Source of the DNA: Actinoalloteichus hymeniacidonis | GTDB taxonomy: Bacteria; Actinomycetota; Actinomycetes; Mycobacteriales; Pseudonocardiaceae | DNA length: 64,000 nt | Direction of reading: 5' to 3' | Assembly (NCBI RefSeq): GCF_014203365.1 | Contig: NZ_JACHIS010000001.1 | Span: forward strand, 2,480,001-2,544,000 | Shown here: positions 39,301 to 48,078 of the stretch, in pieces | Layout of the letters: every line of letters begins with the position of its first letter | Numbering within the stretch: position 1 is the stretch's first letter | Program-made: the position numbers and the translations under genes | The notes under the pieces: model-generated | Databases searched by the model: none | The model's input: the letters and a program-made list of their open reading frames with translations, nothing else | What the model was told of the DNA's origin: nothing

Positions 39301-40293
39301 AGCGAAGTACACGCCGTGCTCGTCCCGCAGGCTGGCCCCCTTGAGCCGCAGCTCGTTGTTCTTGGTCGCTGTAGAGGTGCCGTAGGGCAGGCCGAGCCGC
39401 AGGATCCGCATCGTGTCGCCCGACTCATCCTGGACCCGGGAACACTTGATGTGGCTGCGGTCGTCCCGGGTGGGCACGATGATGTCCTCGGCGGTCCGAC
39501 CGACGAGATCCTCGATCTGATCCGGTCCCATGTTCAGGATGTGTTCCCAGTTGAACGCGAAACGCTGGGACAGTGCGAAAGACGATCCCGCGTACCAGGG
39601 ATCCTCGTTGCCGACGATCGTGTGACTTTCGATAGTCACGGGGTCGGTCGGGTTGTTGAGATTCTCGGAGAATCGGCAGCCGAGTACCTTGCCACCGAGC
39701 TTGTCGGCACGCACGGATTTCGTCGCGGCCGCCTGGAAGACCGTTCGCGATTCGTCGATACAGTTCTTAGCGGCGAGTAGTCGCGATATCGACTCGTACA
39801 CCGCAGGGCAGTCGTCCTCGCGGTCGGATTTGATGTGGAACCACAGATCGGCCTGCGAATCGGCGAAGGTGCCCTGCGAACGGGCGAACACGTCGGACGT
39901 CGGGTGCGGACCGGTCGACGTGTTCGCCGGGCAGGTGAGTGCCATGCCGCGTGGCAGTTCGAGACCGTCGGTCTCGCAGATCTCCTGCCACAGTCCGAAA
40001 CCGACTCCGAGCACGGCGGTGGTGTTGGCACCCGCGTGATGTTTCTGGATGGCTTCGCCAACCTCGGTGAGTACCTCGGCCAGTACCGACCTGCTGATCT
40101 TCGCGCCCTCCGGTGCGCGCCAGAAGGTAGCGAATAGGGCATACGGGGAGGGGTAGACGAGGCCGGGCTGAACGTGCTGCCAGATCTCGTGGCCTGTCAG
40201 CACATCATCGGGCGGTACCGGGAAGTTGCCGGGCTCCGTTCGCGGTCCGGGTACCTGGCCGGTGGTGGCGATGGTGGTCGAGGAGTCGGTCAC
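36352..40293 (-). CDS. Dyp-type heme peroxidase domain fused to a glycyl-radical enzyme
   Basis: The protein has 1313 residues. Residues about 45-385 match YfeX-type Dyp peroxidases: SQRFAFNWEHI, LVGRTAED, the proximal heme His in RSHIKCSRV (H281), the distal Arg in ILRLGLPYGT (R299), and GGFYFIPS. The catalytic Asp of the GxxDG motif is replaced (GCRFSEN, F208). From about 440 to the end it is a complete glycyl-radical enzyme of the hydratase/lyase class: FELIVGG, GHVVPDYQRLLDKGLRGL, the thiyl Cys in DGCYEPQF (C901, E903), GGPRYN, KYGRGNAEIDAFGNEF, and the radical loop VRMGGWSEFF (G1287) followed by conserved Gln and Arg. It seems monocistronic, with no radical-SAM activase in the window. 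The substrate is unknown. Confidence 0.88.
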   Translation of the reverse strand: MTDSSTTIATTGQVPGPRTEPGNFPVPPDDVLTGHEIWQHVQPGLVYPSPYALFATFWRAPEGAKISRSVLAEVLTEVGEAIQKHHAGANTTAVLGVGFGLWQEICETDGLELPRGMALTCPANTSTGPHPTSDVFARSQGTFADSQADLWFHIKSDREDDCPAVYESISRLLAAKNCIDESRTVFQAAATKSVRADKLGGKVLGCRFSENLNNPTDPVTIESHTIVGNEDPWYAGSSFALSQRFAFNWEHILNMGPDQIEDLVGRTAEDIIVPTRDDRSHIKCSRVQDESGDTMRILRLGLPYGTSTATKNNELRLKGASLRDEHGVYFAGYAKAVGVLEEIMTSQLGQEPGYVADRLLNTVHADIGGFYFIPSQTALQLAPAKLGKLHEDGWDRFPGVDWNRLDRHFTGRSSNGYLYYNHRDYLFTMGTMAGADRLRYLPPSKRVLRLLAKAFSRWQDNWYFDRVQPEPPHLSVLLEHELGAQRAAEIMAGRVMERMGWSVKLGLSRVFASEEYGFRGRRRDDQGNWVNGSDTYHLDPFELIVGGMPTLGLGQGKYVVDYRRADEQLGDYFRNLSAASGVGHVVPDYQRLLDKGLRGLLADISDKASVASDQPKIEFYLAIRLALEGVRDHCLAFADLAEQHAADLPDSMVAEQHNLAEVQARMRKLAHEPPDTLVEAAQLIFTLHSCLHLIGEPTAIGRLDQLLQPFYDRDIAAELIDDDQAQEVIDCLWVKLGGNVLWNRMFVDDHQQSGNMAMGGASGAYPQGAANNQWVQQITVGGTLADDEPGAGKPAYNRLTMLCLRAARRLPLNAPCLSLRVRPDMPQEYLDEAALAIISGGAHPILINDEKVIPGLIRSGEEIGDGPADPTEFTPVREKAGELWRSDVPLSVARDYACDGCYEPQFIGKNWFTLGGINTLQVLEASLNQGKSWLTAGPMYFRGQRVSFSSPKPSEITTFDEVLELFFTHLFWMYAKQADGTLGLYGQTSDVCPSPLLSVFVDDCVEKGMDYYAGGPRYNVFAPCFTALPNAINSLYAVRQLVFEPTTAVTSLPELVEALMCDWGESMVEPFISVLAGEGRIAARAERFRDIREVALALPKYGRGNAEIDAFGNEFLQRVSETVLSVFTDPAAPSARTMVELARRFGSAEHPFGVQMQPGVGTFENYLEFGAMAGASAEGRRSGEPLATDLSAAPSPGDRAVDHQEAGLLTVLKSLSGPGTDALWDTAPTDMNIREDFDLDELKEVLRAFVDGAGSNLLTVTCANPETFDAACLDPEKYDLLRVRMGGWSEFFISMFPGHQRTHQRRPFSITAQ

Positions 40294-41269
40294 TGCGGGC
40301 CTTTCCGTTGTCGCATGACTGTCGACGCCGCGCTTCGGGAACGTCGCGTCGAACCAGGGACGGCCTGGGCCCAGTAAAAAGTGAAGTTTTCACGTATTGT
40401 GGTGAAAGAGTGCGCCATAGCTCGATTCGATGCTGGTGCAGTCCAGCAGGTATCGATTGTCGTCGAAGCGGTATCCGTGCAAGAAGGTGAGAAATGAAAT
40501 ATATTTTTCGATTAGTCGTCTTCACTGATGTGGTTGCCCAGGCGTGAACAAAATAGTGATTGAGCAGCTGTATTTCCATCCCTCGGACGGGTGGGGTTCT
40601 TGAGGAATCCGCCAGCGCGCTGGTATGGGGCGCCGCTGGCCGCCGTGTTCGGCGGGGCCTGGCCACGCGGGCACCCGGGGTGTTCTCGCCAACGGCGTCC
40701 GGCGCGAGCATCGCCCCCGAACCACGGCGACCCGGCCAGTCGCACAGCGGACGGTTCCCCGAGCCTCACTGTCGGTGGCGGCTGCCGAAGAAGATTACCG
40801 AGTCGAGATCTTCGCAGCGGAATACGGGCCGTCCGATCACCGTTGCCAGTCGGTGGATGGGGTTACGCTGGAAGGGCTACTGACATCGTCGTGGAGGTGC
40901 TCGGATACACACATCGACACCTGCATAGTCAGAGACCGTTCTTCCCCGCGCGGTTCGTCCTAGGACGCAGCCGGTGGGGGAGAATTTTTTGCCTTGTGGT
41001 CGGCGTCATCGAGGACGCCATCGCGCCAGCACCCGATCCCCGGTCACCAACCCCGAATGCAACGACGGTGTGCCGTGGATCGGCCGCACGGGGTGGTCGG
41101 CTCCGGCCCATCGGACCGAGCGCCCCGCCGGGCTCAGCCGGCCTCGATCAACCTGCCGGGCCAGCGCCAACGACGGTGAGCAGCCATTCTCGTTCTCACG
41201 CGAGACCTCCCGGTCTCGCCCACATCCTGGGCGCGTGAGCACGACCTACTTTCGTGAGAGGTTCCAGTA
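40294..41269. other. 976-bp region without a convincing gene, upstream of the Dyp-glycyl-radical gene
   Basis: Short frames exist on both strands but none has a ribosome site with protein-like composition. The left part is unusually AT-rich for this genome (GAAATGAAATATATTTTTCG around 40491-40510) and holds a dyad at 40381. It may be the regulatory region of the fusion gene on the left and of the exporter on the right, or the remains of a lost gene. Confidence 0.5.
40381..40393. promoter_or_regulatory. GTGAA-GTT-TTCAC dyad upstream of the fusion gene
   Basis: A perfect 5-bp inverted repeat with a 3-base centre lies 88 bp upstream of the fusion gene ATG; a further half-site GGTGAAA follows at 40401. 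It is a possible operator. Confidence 0.35.
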
Positions 41270-42808
41270 ATGATCGACCCTGCGAGCACTGCGACCGCGG
41301 GATCCGACCGAGTTGTTCCACCGCCGAAAGCCAACGTGCTGATCGCAGTACTGGTCGCCTCGGCGTTCGTCATGATTCTCAACGAGACGATCCTGAGCGT
41401 CGCCCTGCGCGACCTCACCGTCGACCTCGATATCACCACGACGACGGCTCAGTGGCTGACCAGTGGATTCCTGCTGACAATGGCCGTGGTCATCCCGACG
41501 ACCGCATTCCTGTTGGAACGGTTCACACCGCGCCAGATCTTCCTTGCCTCGTTGACGCTGTTCGGGGTCGGCACCCTGCTCAGCGCGTTGGCACCCGGCT
41601 TCGGGATGCTGCTGGTCGGCCGCATCATCCAGGCCTGCGGTACCGCAGTCATGATGCCCCTGCTGATGACCTCGGTCATGCGACTGGTGCCGGTGGCCAA
41701 CCGTGGCGCGACGATGGGCACGATCACCATCGTCATCGCGGTCGCCCCGGCATTGGGCCCGACAATCGGTGGGGCGGTGCTGTCCTCACTGGGTTGGCGC
41801 TGGATCTTCTGGTTGGTTCTTCCGCTAGCGGCTGTCGCGCTGGTCATCGGCGTGGTCTGGATGCGGTTGGAGAGCGAGACACGCAAGGTGCCGTTGGACG
41901 TGCTCTCGGTGCTGCTGTCCGCCTTCGGTTTCGGTGGCCTGCTGTACGGGCTGGCCTCCATCGGTGAGTCCGCGGGGGGCGAGCACCTGGTGCCGCCGTG
42001 GGCGCCGATCGTGGTCGGTGCCGTTGCACTCGCAGCCTTCATCGGCCGCCAGGTCCTGCTGCAACGCCAAGAACGCGCCCTGCTCGACCTGCGGCCCTTC
42101 ACCTACCGCACCTTCCGCGTCGCCCTGGTGCTGACGGCGCTGCTGTTCCTGTGCATGTTGGGCGCGGCGGCGATCCTGCTGCCGCTGTACCTGCAGACCG
42201 TGCTGAACGTGAGCACCTTCGTCAGCGGGCTCGCGGTACTGCCCGGTGGCCTGGTCCTCGGTCTGCTGGGGCGTCCGGTGGGACGACTGTTCGACCGTCT
42301 CGGCGCCCGGCCGCTGGTGGTCCCGGGTGCGGGCGCGATGGCGGTGTCGCTGTGGCTGTTCACGACCTTGGGGCCGGAGTCGTCGGTCGGCATGGTCGTG
42401 GCCATCCACGTGGTGTTCATGGCCGGTCTCGGCTTGATGATGACGCCGTTGATGACCGAGTCGCTCAGCGTGCTGCCCGACAACCTGCACTCGCACGGCA
42501 GCGCGATCCTGGCGACCCTGCAGCAGGTCGCAGGCGCCTTCGGTACCGCGGTGTTCATCACGGTGGCCTCGCTGAGCACCTCCCAGGGGACCGGTGCTCC
42601 CGACGCCGCCGGGCTGCGCACCGCGTTCATCGTCGCCGGGTGCATCGGGGTGGCCGCGTTCATCACCTCGTTGTTCGTCCGCAGCAGCAAGAAGGACACG
42701 CCGGAGTCCGGGGTGCCCGGCGCGGCGGATCCGGCGCTCGCCCTCGACGTCGAGGAGCCCGGTGTCGAGTCGTTACGTGCCCCGAGCCGGGTGGCCTCGG
42801 ACTCCTGA
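41270..42808 (+). CDS. DHA2-family MFS exporter
   Basis: This 512-residue transporter has about fourteen hydrophobic segments and a charged C-terminal tail. It has MILNETILSVALRDL near helix 1, the helix 4 region RIIQACGTAVMMPLLM, and motif C in IVIAVAPALGPTIGGAVLSSLGWRWIFW. ATG 41270 has GAGAGG upstream. No regulator adjoins it. The substrate is unknown. A very strong hairpin ends transcription. Confidence 0.88.
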   Translation: MIDPASTATAGSDRVVPPPKANVLIAVLVASAFVMILNETILSVALRDLTVDLDITTTTAQWLTSGFLLTMAVVIPTTAFLLERFTPRQIFLASLTLFGVGTLLSALAPGFGMLLVGRIIQACGTAVMMPLLMTSVMRLVPVANRGATMGTITIVIAVAPALGPTIGGAVLSSLGWRWIFWLVLPLAAVALVIGVVWMRLESETRKVPLDVLSVLLSAFGFGGLLYGLASIGESAGGEHLVPPWAPIVVGAVALAAFIGRQVLLQRQERALLDLRPFTYRTFRVALVLTALLFLCMLGAAAILLPLYLQTVLNVSTFVSGLAVLPGGLVLGLLGRPVGRLFDRLGARPLVVPGAGAMAVSLWLFTTLGPESSVGMVVAIHVVFMAGLGLMMTPLMTESLSVLPDNLHSHGSAILATLQQVAGAFGTAVFITVASLSTSQGTGAPDAAGLRTAFIVAGCIGVAAFITSLFVRSSKKDTPESGVPGAADPALALDVEEPGVESLRAPSRVASDS

Positions 42809-42824
42809 GCGAGTACCCGCCTGA

Positions 42825-42882
42825 CTGCGGCGGGTGACACGACGAGCATGAACCCGCCGCCCTGCGGTGGGTGACACAACAA
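42825..42882. repeat. Short direct repeat, 21 bp, 37-bp period
   Basis: CTGCGGCGGGTGACACGACGA (42825-42845, written in parts as CTGCGGCGGG and TGACACGACGA) recurs at 42862-42882 with 18 of 21 identities. It lies between the exporter stop and the terminator; the role is unknown. Confidence 0.5.
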
Positions 42883-42883
42883 A

Positions 42884-42922
42884 GCGGCGCGGGACCTGGT
42901 CGTTCACCAGGTCCCGCGCCGC
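42884..42922. terminator. Very strong bidirectional terminator
   Basis: A perfect 17-bp stem (left arm GCGGCGCGGGACCTGGT) with a 5-nt loop CGTTC lies between the convergent exporter and tctA genes. Confidence 0.85.
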
Positions 42923-42954
42923 AGTCGTCTGTTCAGCCGGGGATCGACCCGGTC

Positions 42955-44502
42955 CTACACCCGCTCGTCCTTCCGGTCCTGATCGGTGTCCTGCTCGTCG
43001 GACCCGACCGCCGCCTTGGCGGCCCGACGGCGAGCCAAGACCGACTTGAGAATCGGCATCAGGGCCACCACGACGAAGGCGAGGAGCAGCGTCCCGGAGA
43101 TCGGTCGGGTGACGAACCCGGTCGGGTCGCCGTCGAAGATCAGCAGGGAGCGGCGGAGCGAGTCCTCCAGCAACGAGCCGAGCACGAAGGCCAGCACCAG
43201 CGGTCCGGGGTCGAAACCGCACTTCTTCATCAGGTAGCCCAGCGCGCCGAAGACGATCACCAGGATGATGTCGAAGGGGTCGTTGCGCACCGTGTACACG
43301 CCGATCAGGGTGATCAGCACGGTGATGGGCGCCAGGATGGTCGGCCGCACCCGCAGGATCTTCACGAACAGCCCCACCAGCGGGATGCTCATGATCAGCA
43401 GCAGGATGTTGCCGATGTACATCGAGTTGACCACGCCCCAGAACAGCTCGGGCTCCTCGGTGACCAGCCGGGGGCCGGGGCTCACGCCCTGGATCAACAG
43501 CGCGCCGAAGATGACCGCCATCGTGGCGTTCGCGGGGATACCCAGCGACAGCAACGGGATGAACGACGAGGTGGCGGCGGCATTGTTGGCGGTCTCCGGC
43601 GCCGCGACACCCTCCACCGCGCCCTTGCCGAAGCGCTCCGGCTTCTTGGCCCGCCGCTTCTCCAACGCGTAGGCGGCCAGCGAGGAGAGCGTGGCGCCAC
43701 CGCCTGGCAGGATGCCCAGGATGAAGCCGAGGACCGAACCACGTCCGATCGCACCGGAGGACTGTCGCAGGTCGGCCTTCGACGGCCAGACGTTGGCGAT
43801 CTTCGACGGCGGTTTCGAGGCCCGGTGCCGTTCCTCCAGGTTGTAGAGGATCTCGCCGAGTCCGAACAGGCCCATCGCGATGGGCACGAAGTCCAAGCCG
43901 TCGGCCAACGACAGGTTGCCGAAGGTGAAGCGCTCGACGCCGGTGAAGCCGTCGCGGCCGACGGTGGCCAGCAGCAGGCCGACACAGGCGGCGATGACGG
44001 CCTTGATCCGGTTGCCGCCGCCGACCGTGGAGACGAGCAGAATGCCCAGCAGTGCGAGCGCGGTGTACTCGGGCGGCCCGAAGTCCAGGGCGAAGCCGGT
44101 GACCACGGGCGCGAGCAGCGTCAGGCCGAGGATCGAGACGGTGCCGCCGATGAAGGAGCCGATGGCCGCGATGCCCAGCGCGGTGCCCGCCTTGCCCTGG
44201 CGGGCCAGTGCGTGTCCGTCGAAGACGGTGACCACCGAGGACGCCTCGCCGGGTAGCCGCAGCAGCACCGAGGTGATCGTGCCGCCGTACTGGGCGCCGT
44301 AGAAGATGCCCGCCAGCATGATGATCGAGGTGACGGGTTCGATGCCGAAGGTGACCGGCAGCAGGATCGCGATGGTCGCCGCCGGGCCGAGGCCGGGCAG
44401 GACCCCGACCAGCATTCCGACGACCACCCCGATCAGGCAGTACAAGAGGTTGATGGGCTCCAAGACGACAGCGAAGCCGTCCAAGACCGGTGACAGGTCC
44501 AC
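42955..44502 (-). CDS. tctA: Tripartite tricarboxylate transporter, large membrane subunit
   Basis: This 515-residue TctA has the two family signatures, VGVLPGLGPAATIAILLPVT near the N terminus and GILPGGGATLSSLAAYALEKR in the middle, with about twelve hydrophobic segments. It forms the channel of a secondary transporter that takes up carboxylates delivered by the binding protein TctC. It is the last gene of tctC-tctB-tctA. Divergent aldarate dehydratase genes suggest glucarate or galactarate as the cargo rather than citrate. Confidence 0.95.
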   Translation of the reverse strand: MDLSPVLDGFAVVLEPINLLYCLIGVVVGMLVGVLPGLGPAATIAILLPVTFGIEPVTSIIMLAGIFYGAQYGGTITSVLLRLPGEASSVVTVFDGHALARQGKAGTALGIAAIGSFIGGTVSILGLTLLAPVVTGFALDFGPPEYTALALLGILLVSTVGGGNRIKAVIAACVGLLLATVGRDGFTGVERFTFGNLSLADGLDFVPIAMGLFGLGEILYNLEERHRASKPPSKIANVWPSKADLRQSSGAIGRGSVLGFILGILPGGGATLSSLAAYALEKRRAKKPERFGKGAVEGVAAPETANNAAATSSFIPLLSLGIPANATMAVIFGALLIQGVSPGPRLVTEEPELFWGVVNSMYIGNILLLIMSIPLVGLFVKILRVRPTILAPITVLITLIGVYTVRNDPFDIILVIVFGALGYLMKKCGFDPGPLVLAFVLGSLLEDSLRRSLLIFDGDPTGFVTRPISGTLLLAFVVVALMPILKSVLARRRAAKAAVGSDEQDTDQDRKDERV

Positions 44503-44510
44503 GGAACCTC

Positions 44511-45107
44511 CTAGAACAGGTGTGGAATGGGGACGGAGAAGGCGCCCACGAACAGGGCGTAGAAGGCGGCGGTCACGGCGATGCTGGTGATGATCGACGT
44601 GCGCCAGCTCTCGCGTCCCAGGAACCGGAGCCAGACGAAGGTGAGCACGGCGGCCGGGATCTCGAAGCCGACGAGCTCGATGACCGCGACGAACGCGACC
44701 ATCGTGCCCAGCCCCGCCAACACCAGTAGCGCCCGCGTCGAGAACTGTTCCCCGCCGCTGGCCTTACGCGCGGAGGCCAGTAGTGCGACGGCGAGCACGA
44801 CCAGGACGACGCTGACCAACAGCGGCCAGGTGCCGGAGTCGGGGGCGCTCGCGGTGCCGATGCCCAGTGACCAGGAACCCAGCAGCATGGCCACACCGAG
44901 TACCAGGACGGCGGCGGCGGTGACGACGTTGCCGAGGGTGCCGGTCGGCGCAGGCCGGTCCTCGTGTTCGGCTTCCTCCACCGCGACCAGCGCTTCGGCC
45001 AGGCTTGGCTCGGCGGCGGTGGTGTCGGCGGTGCCGGGGGCCGAATCCTTCGAGCCGGCGGCCGGGGTGGCCGCCGACTCGCGTTCCGCGTCGTCTGCGG
45101 ACGTCAC
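44511..45107 (-). CDS. tctB: Tripartite tricarboxylate transporter, small membrane subunit
   Basis: This 198-residue protein has an Ala/Glu-rich cytoplasmic N terminus of about 65 residues and then four hydrophobic segments, as expected for TctB. GTG 45107 overlaps the tctC stop (GTGA), so translation is coupled. It pairs with TctA eight bases downstream. The extended N terminus is longer than in classical TctB. Confidence 0.88.
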   Translation of the reverse strand: MTSADDAERESAATPAAGSKDSAPGTADTTAAEPSLAEALVAVEEAEHEDRPAPTGTLGNVVTAAAVLVLGVAMLLGSWSLGIGTASAPDSGTWPLLVSVVLVVLAVALLASARKASGGEQFSTRALLVLAGLGTMVAFVAVIELVGFEIPAAVLTFVWLRFLGRESWRTSIITSIAVTAAFYALFVGAFSVPIPHLF

Positions 45108-46114
45108 TGCGCACCGCCCATATCGATGTCGAACTCCTCGACCATGCTGCGGTAGGTGTCGAGGTTGGTCGACCACTGCTCACGCAGCTCTTCGCCGTCG
45201 ACCTCGTTCGGGGTGAGTTGGTTGTCGGTGTTGAAGTTCTGGTAGACCTCGGAGTCGAAGACCGTCTGGAACGACTCGCGAAGGGCGTCGATAACCTCCT
45301 GCGGGGTGTCCTTCGGCGCGAAGACCGCCCGCGACTGCTGAACCTCGACGTCGTAGCCCGCCTCCACGGCGGTGGGGGTGTCGGACAGGTAGGTCGGCCG
45401 TTCCCTCGCGAAGGTGACGATCGGCGTGAGCTCACCTGCCTCGATCTGCGCGGCGGCCTCGCCGAGTTGGATCGAGCCGACGTCGACCTGGCCGCCGAGG
45501 ACGGCGGTCAGCGTGGGCGACCCGCCGTCGAAGGGCACGGCGGTGGATTCGATGTCGGCCTGGGCGAACAACGCGGCCTGGGAGAGCTGGCTGCCCGTGC
45601 CCACGCCGGTGGTGCCGTAGGTGATGGACCGGTCGGCCTCGGCGAGGTCGTCGATGGTCTCGAAGCCGGAGTTGGCGGCGGTCACCAGCACGTAGTCGTC
45701 CTGGGACAGCCCGCTGACGATCTCGAAGTCCTCGATGTCGACCGCCTCGCTCTCCGACACTGCGAGCGGGGTGATGTAGGCGAGGCTGCCGTTGAAGATC
45801 ATCAGCGTGTGACCGTCGGCTCGGTCGCCCTCCAGCTGGCGGGCGGCCAGGGTGCCGTTGGCTCCCGGGATGTTCTCCACGGTGATCGCCACGTCGAGGT
45901 CGGCGGTGGCGCCGTCGGCTAACGCGCGGCCGATGAGGTCGGTGCTGCCGCCCGGGTCCTGGCCGACGTAGATGCTGATGGGGTTGCCGTCGGGGAAGTC
46001 CGCGCCGTCGCTGGACCCGCCCCCGAGGTTTCCGCCGCAGGCCGTCATCGAGAGGGTCAGGGCCAGCCCGAGGCCGGTCGCCGCCCGTCGTCGCGTGCCG
46101 ATGCTGGTGGTCAT
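45104..46114 (-). CDS. tctC: Tripartite tricarboxylate transporter, binding lipoprotein (Bug family)
   Basis: This 336-residue extracytoplasmic binding protein has a lipoprotein signal ending LTLSMTACGG. The Bug-family motif NIPGANGTLAARQL and the C-terminal pattern (AVFAPKDTPQEVIDALRESF) are present. ATG 46114 has GAGGAG seven bases upstream; the frame is open for another 256 codons upstream without support. It should capture an aldarate or related carboxylate for TctAB. It heads the transporter operon and diverges from the glucarate dehydratase gene. Confidence 0.93.
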   Translation of the reverse strand: MTTSIGTRRRAATGLGLALTLSMTACGGNLGGGSSDGADFPDGNPISIYVGQDPGGSTDLIGRALADGATADLDVAITVENIPGANGTLAARQLEGDRADGHTLMIFNGSLAYITPLAVSESEAVDIEDFEIVSGLSQDDYVLVTAANSGFETIDDLAEADRSITYGTTGVGTGSQLSQAALFAQADIESTAVPFDGGSPTLTAVLGGQVDVGSIQLGEAAAQIEAGELTPIVTFARERPTYLSDTPTAVEAGYDVEVQQSRAVFAPKDTPQEVIDALRESFQTVFDSEVYQNFNTDNQLTPNEVDGEELREQWSTNLDTYRSMVEEFDIDMGGAQ

Positions 46115-46694
46115 GTCATTTCTCCTCGTCGAGAAGCCAGTCGTCCGGCAACGGGGCGCTGTGAGTGGCATCACGAGCGTCTGGACGGGCGAAGAGTAGG
46201 AACCTGGCGCGATGCCTGTCCAGGACCCATGCAGTATGAATCGATACCTTCGACGCATGGGGCGCGTTGTGCGCCGATCCGACGAGCGTGGGGGAGTCGG
46301 CGTGCTGCGGAGCGGCCGGCTCGGGGGATGGTCATCGATGTCGGTGCGATCTCGTTTTGGTCGATCGACCGAGACCTGTCGAAGGTGTGTAGCCCGTTCG
46401 CGAAACGGGCGCGGATTGCCGCCTCGTCCCGTCGAATCCATTCGATGCCCTGACGGCATCGGTTGATGCGAAAAAGCACCTAGACAGGCATCGCGCGGGA
46501 TTCTTACGGTTGCCGGGCCCGCCCGTGTCCCTTGCGGTGCGCGGCATCGAACACAGGGGGCGGGACACGCTCGCCGAGGCGGCGGACGAGCCCGCCGCAG
46601 GCGCGGATCGATGACGGGACGGCCCGACCAGCCGGCGGCCTCGGCTCCACCCTCGTCGAGGCCCGCGCATTCTCGATGCGAGAGGACGGACAGC
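46115..46694. promoter_or_regulatory. Divergent control region between the transporter and aldarate genes, with paired inverted 18-bp sites
   Basis: No gene is seen in these 580 bp. GCGCGATGCCTGTCCAGG at 46207-46224 recurs in inverted orientation at 46479-46496 (GCGCGATGCCTGTCTAGG on the minus strand, 17 of 18 identical). Each copy lies upstream of one of the two divergent genes and in the same orientation relative to it. This fits two operators for a shared regulator, possibly with looping. No regulator gene is adjacent. Confidence 0.6.
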
Positions 46695-48029
46695 ATGACC
46701 GGTCTAAGCCCCACCGTGGCACGTATCGAGGTGGTGCCCGTAGCGGGCCACGACAGCATGCTGTTGAACCTGAGCGGCGCCCATGGGCCGTTCTTCACCC
46801 GCAACATCGCGATCGTCACCGACAGCGAGGGCCGGGTCGGGGTCGGCGAGGTACCGGGCGGGGACGCGATCCGGCAGACCATCCAGGATGCGGGCGAGCT
46901 GCTGATCGGCAGACCCGTCGCCCGCTATGGCAGCTTGCTGCGTTCGGTCGCGGATGCCTTCGCGGGCCGCGACGCCGGAGGTCGGGGCCAGCAGACCTTC
47001 GATCTGCGGACCACGGTGCATGCGGTGACCGCCCTGGAGTCGTGCCTGCTGGACCTGTTCGGCCAGTACCTCGGTGTCCCGGTGGCCGAACTGCTCGGCG
47101 ATGGGCAGCAGCGCGACGCGGTCCCGATGCTCGGCTACCTCTTCTACGTGGGCGACCGGCGGGCCGCCGCCGAACTGCCGTATGTCGCCGAGTCGAATCC
47201 GGCCGACGACTGGGAGCGGCTGCGGCGCGAACCCGCCCTGACACCCGAGGCGGTGGTGGCGCTGGCCGAGGCCGCGCAGGCCCGCTACGGCTTCACGGAC
47301 TTCAAGCTCAAGGGCGGTGTGCTGCCCGGCGCGCAGGAGATCGAGGCGGTTCGTGCGTTGGCCGCGCGTTTCCCCGACGCCAGGATCACCCTGGATCCCA
47401 ACGGCGGCTGGCTGCTGGCCGATGCCATCGAACTGTGTCGTGACCTGCACGGGGTACTGGCCTACGCCGAGGACCCGGTCGGCGGCGAGAACGGCTTCTC
47501 CGGCCGCGAGACCATGGCGGAGTTCCGCCGGGCCACCGGCCTGCCCACGGCGACGAACATGATCGCCACCGACTGGCGGCAGCTGGCGCACGCCGTGCGG
47601 GCGGCGGCGGTCGACATCCCGTTGGCCGACCCGCACTTCTGGACGATGCGCGGCTCGGTTCGCGTCGCGCAGCTGTGCGCGGACTTCGGTCTCACCTGGG
47701 GTTCGCACTCCAACAACCACTTCGACATCTCGCTCGCGATGTTTACCCAGGTCGGTGCGGCCGCTCCCGGGACGATCACGGCGCTGGACACGCACTGGAT
47801 CTGGCAGGACGGCCAGGCGTTGACGCGCGAGCCTTTGCAGATCCGCGACGGGCGGATCGCCGTGCCGACGGCCCCGGGGCTCGGAGTGGAGCTCGACCGC
47901 GACGCCCTCGCCGCTGCCCACGAGCTGTATCGGGAACACGGCCTCGGTGCGCGTGACGACGCCGTCGCGATGCAGTACCTCGTGCCCGACTGGCAGTTCG
48001 ACGCCAAGCGTCCCTGCCTGGACCGCTGA
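46695..48029 (+). CDS. gudD: D-glucarate dehydratase
   Basis: This 444-residue enolase-superfamily protein matches glucarate dehydratase in length and in the acid/base residues: FKLKGGV (K-x-K), [31 protein letters not shown] and the His in [23 protein letters not shown]. It removes water from D-glucarate (and L-idarate) to give 5-keto-4-deoxyglucarate. ATG 46695 is used. It is the first gene of a plus-strand operon that diverges from the uptake system. Confidence 0.93.
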   Translation: MTGLSPTVARIEVVPVAGHDSMLLNLSGAHGPFFTRNIAIVTDSEGRVGVGEVPGGDAIRQTIQDAGELLIGRPVARYGSLLRSVADAFAGRDAGGRGQQTFDLRTTVHAVTALESCLLDLFGQYLGVPVAELLGDGQQRDAVPMLGYLFYVGDRRAAAELPYVAESNPADDWERLRREPALTPEAVVALAEAAQARYGFTDFKLKGGVLPGAQEIEAVRALAARFPDARITLDPNGGWLLADAIELCRDLHGVLAYAEDPVGGENGFSGRETMAEFRRATGLPTATNMIATDWRQLAHAVRAAAVDIPLADPHFWTMRGSVRVAQLCADFGLTWGSHSNNHFDISLAMFTQVGAAAPGTITALDTHWIWQDGQALTREPLQIRDGRIAVPTAPGLGVELDRDALAAAHELYREHGLGARDDAVAMQYLVPDWQFDAKRPCLDR

Positions 48030-48078
48030 CCCCGACCGATCCTCGACCGCTGCTCGCCGCCGCTGCCAAAGGAGTCCC

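Noticed and set aside
40591-41238. 215-codon frame in the gap before the DHA2 exporter
   Set aside because: Composition resembles random GC-rich sequence; no ribosome site and no known motif. A decayed gene cannot be excluded.
46115-46882. Upstream extension of the tctC frame across the divergent promoter
   Set aside because: The lipoprotein signal and a strong ribosome site fix the start at 46114.
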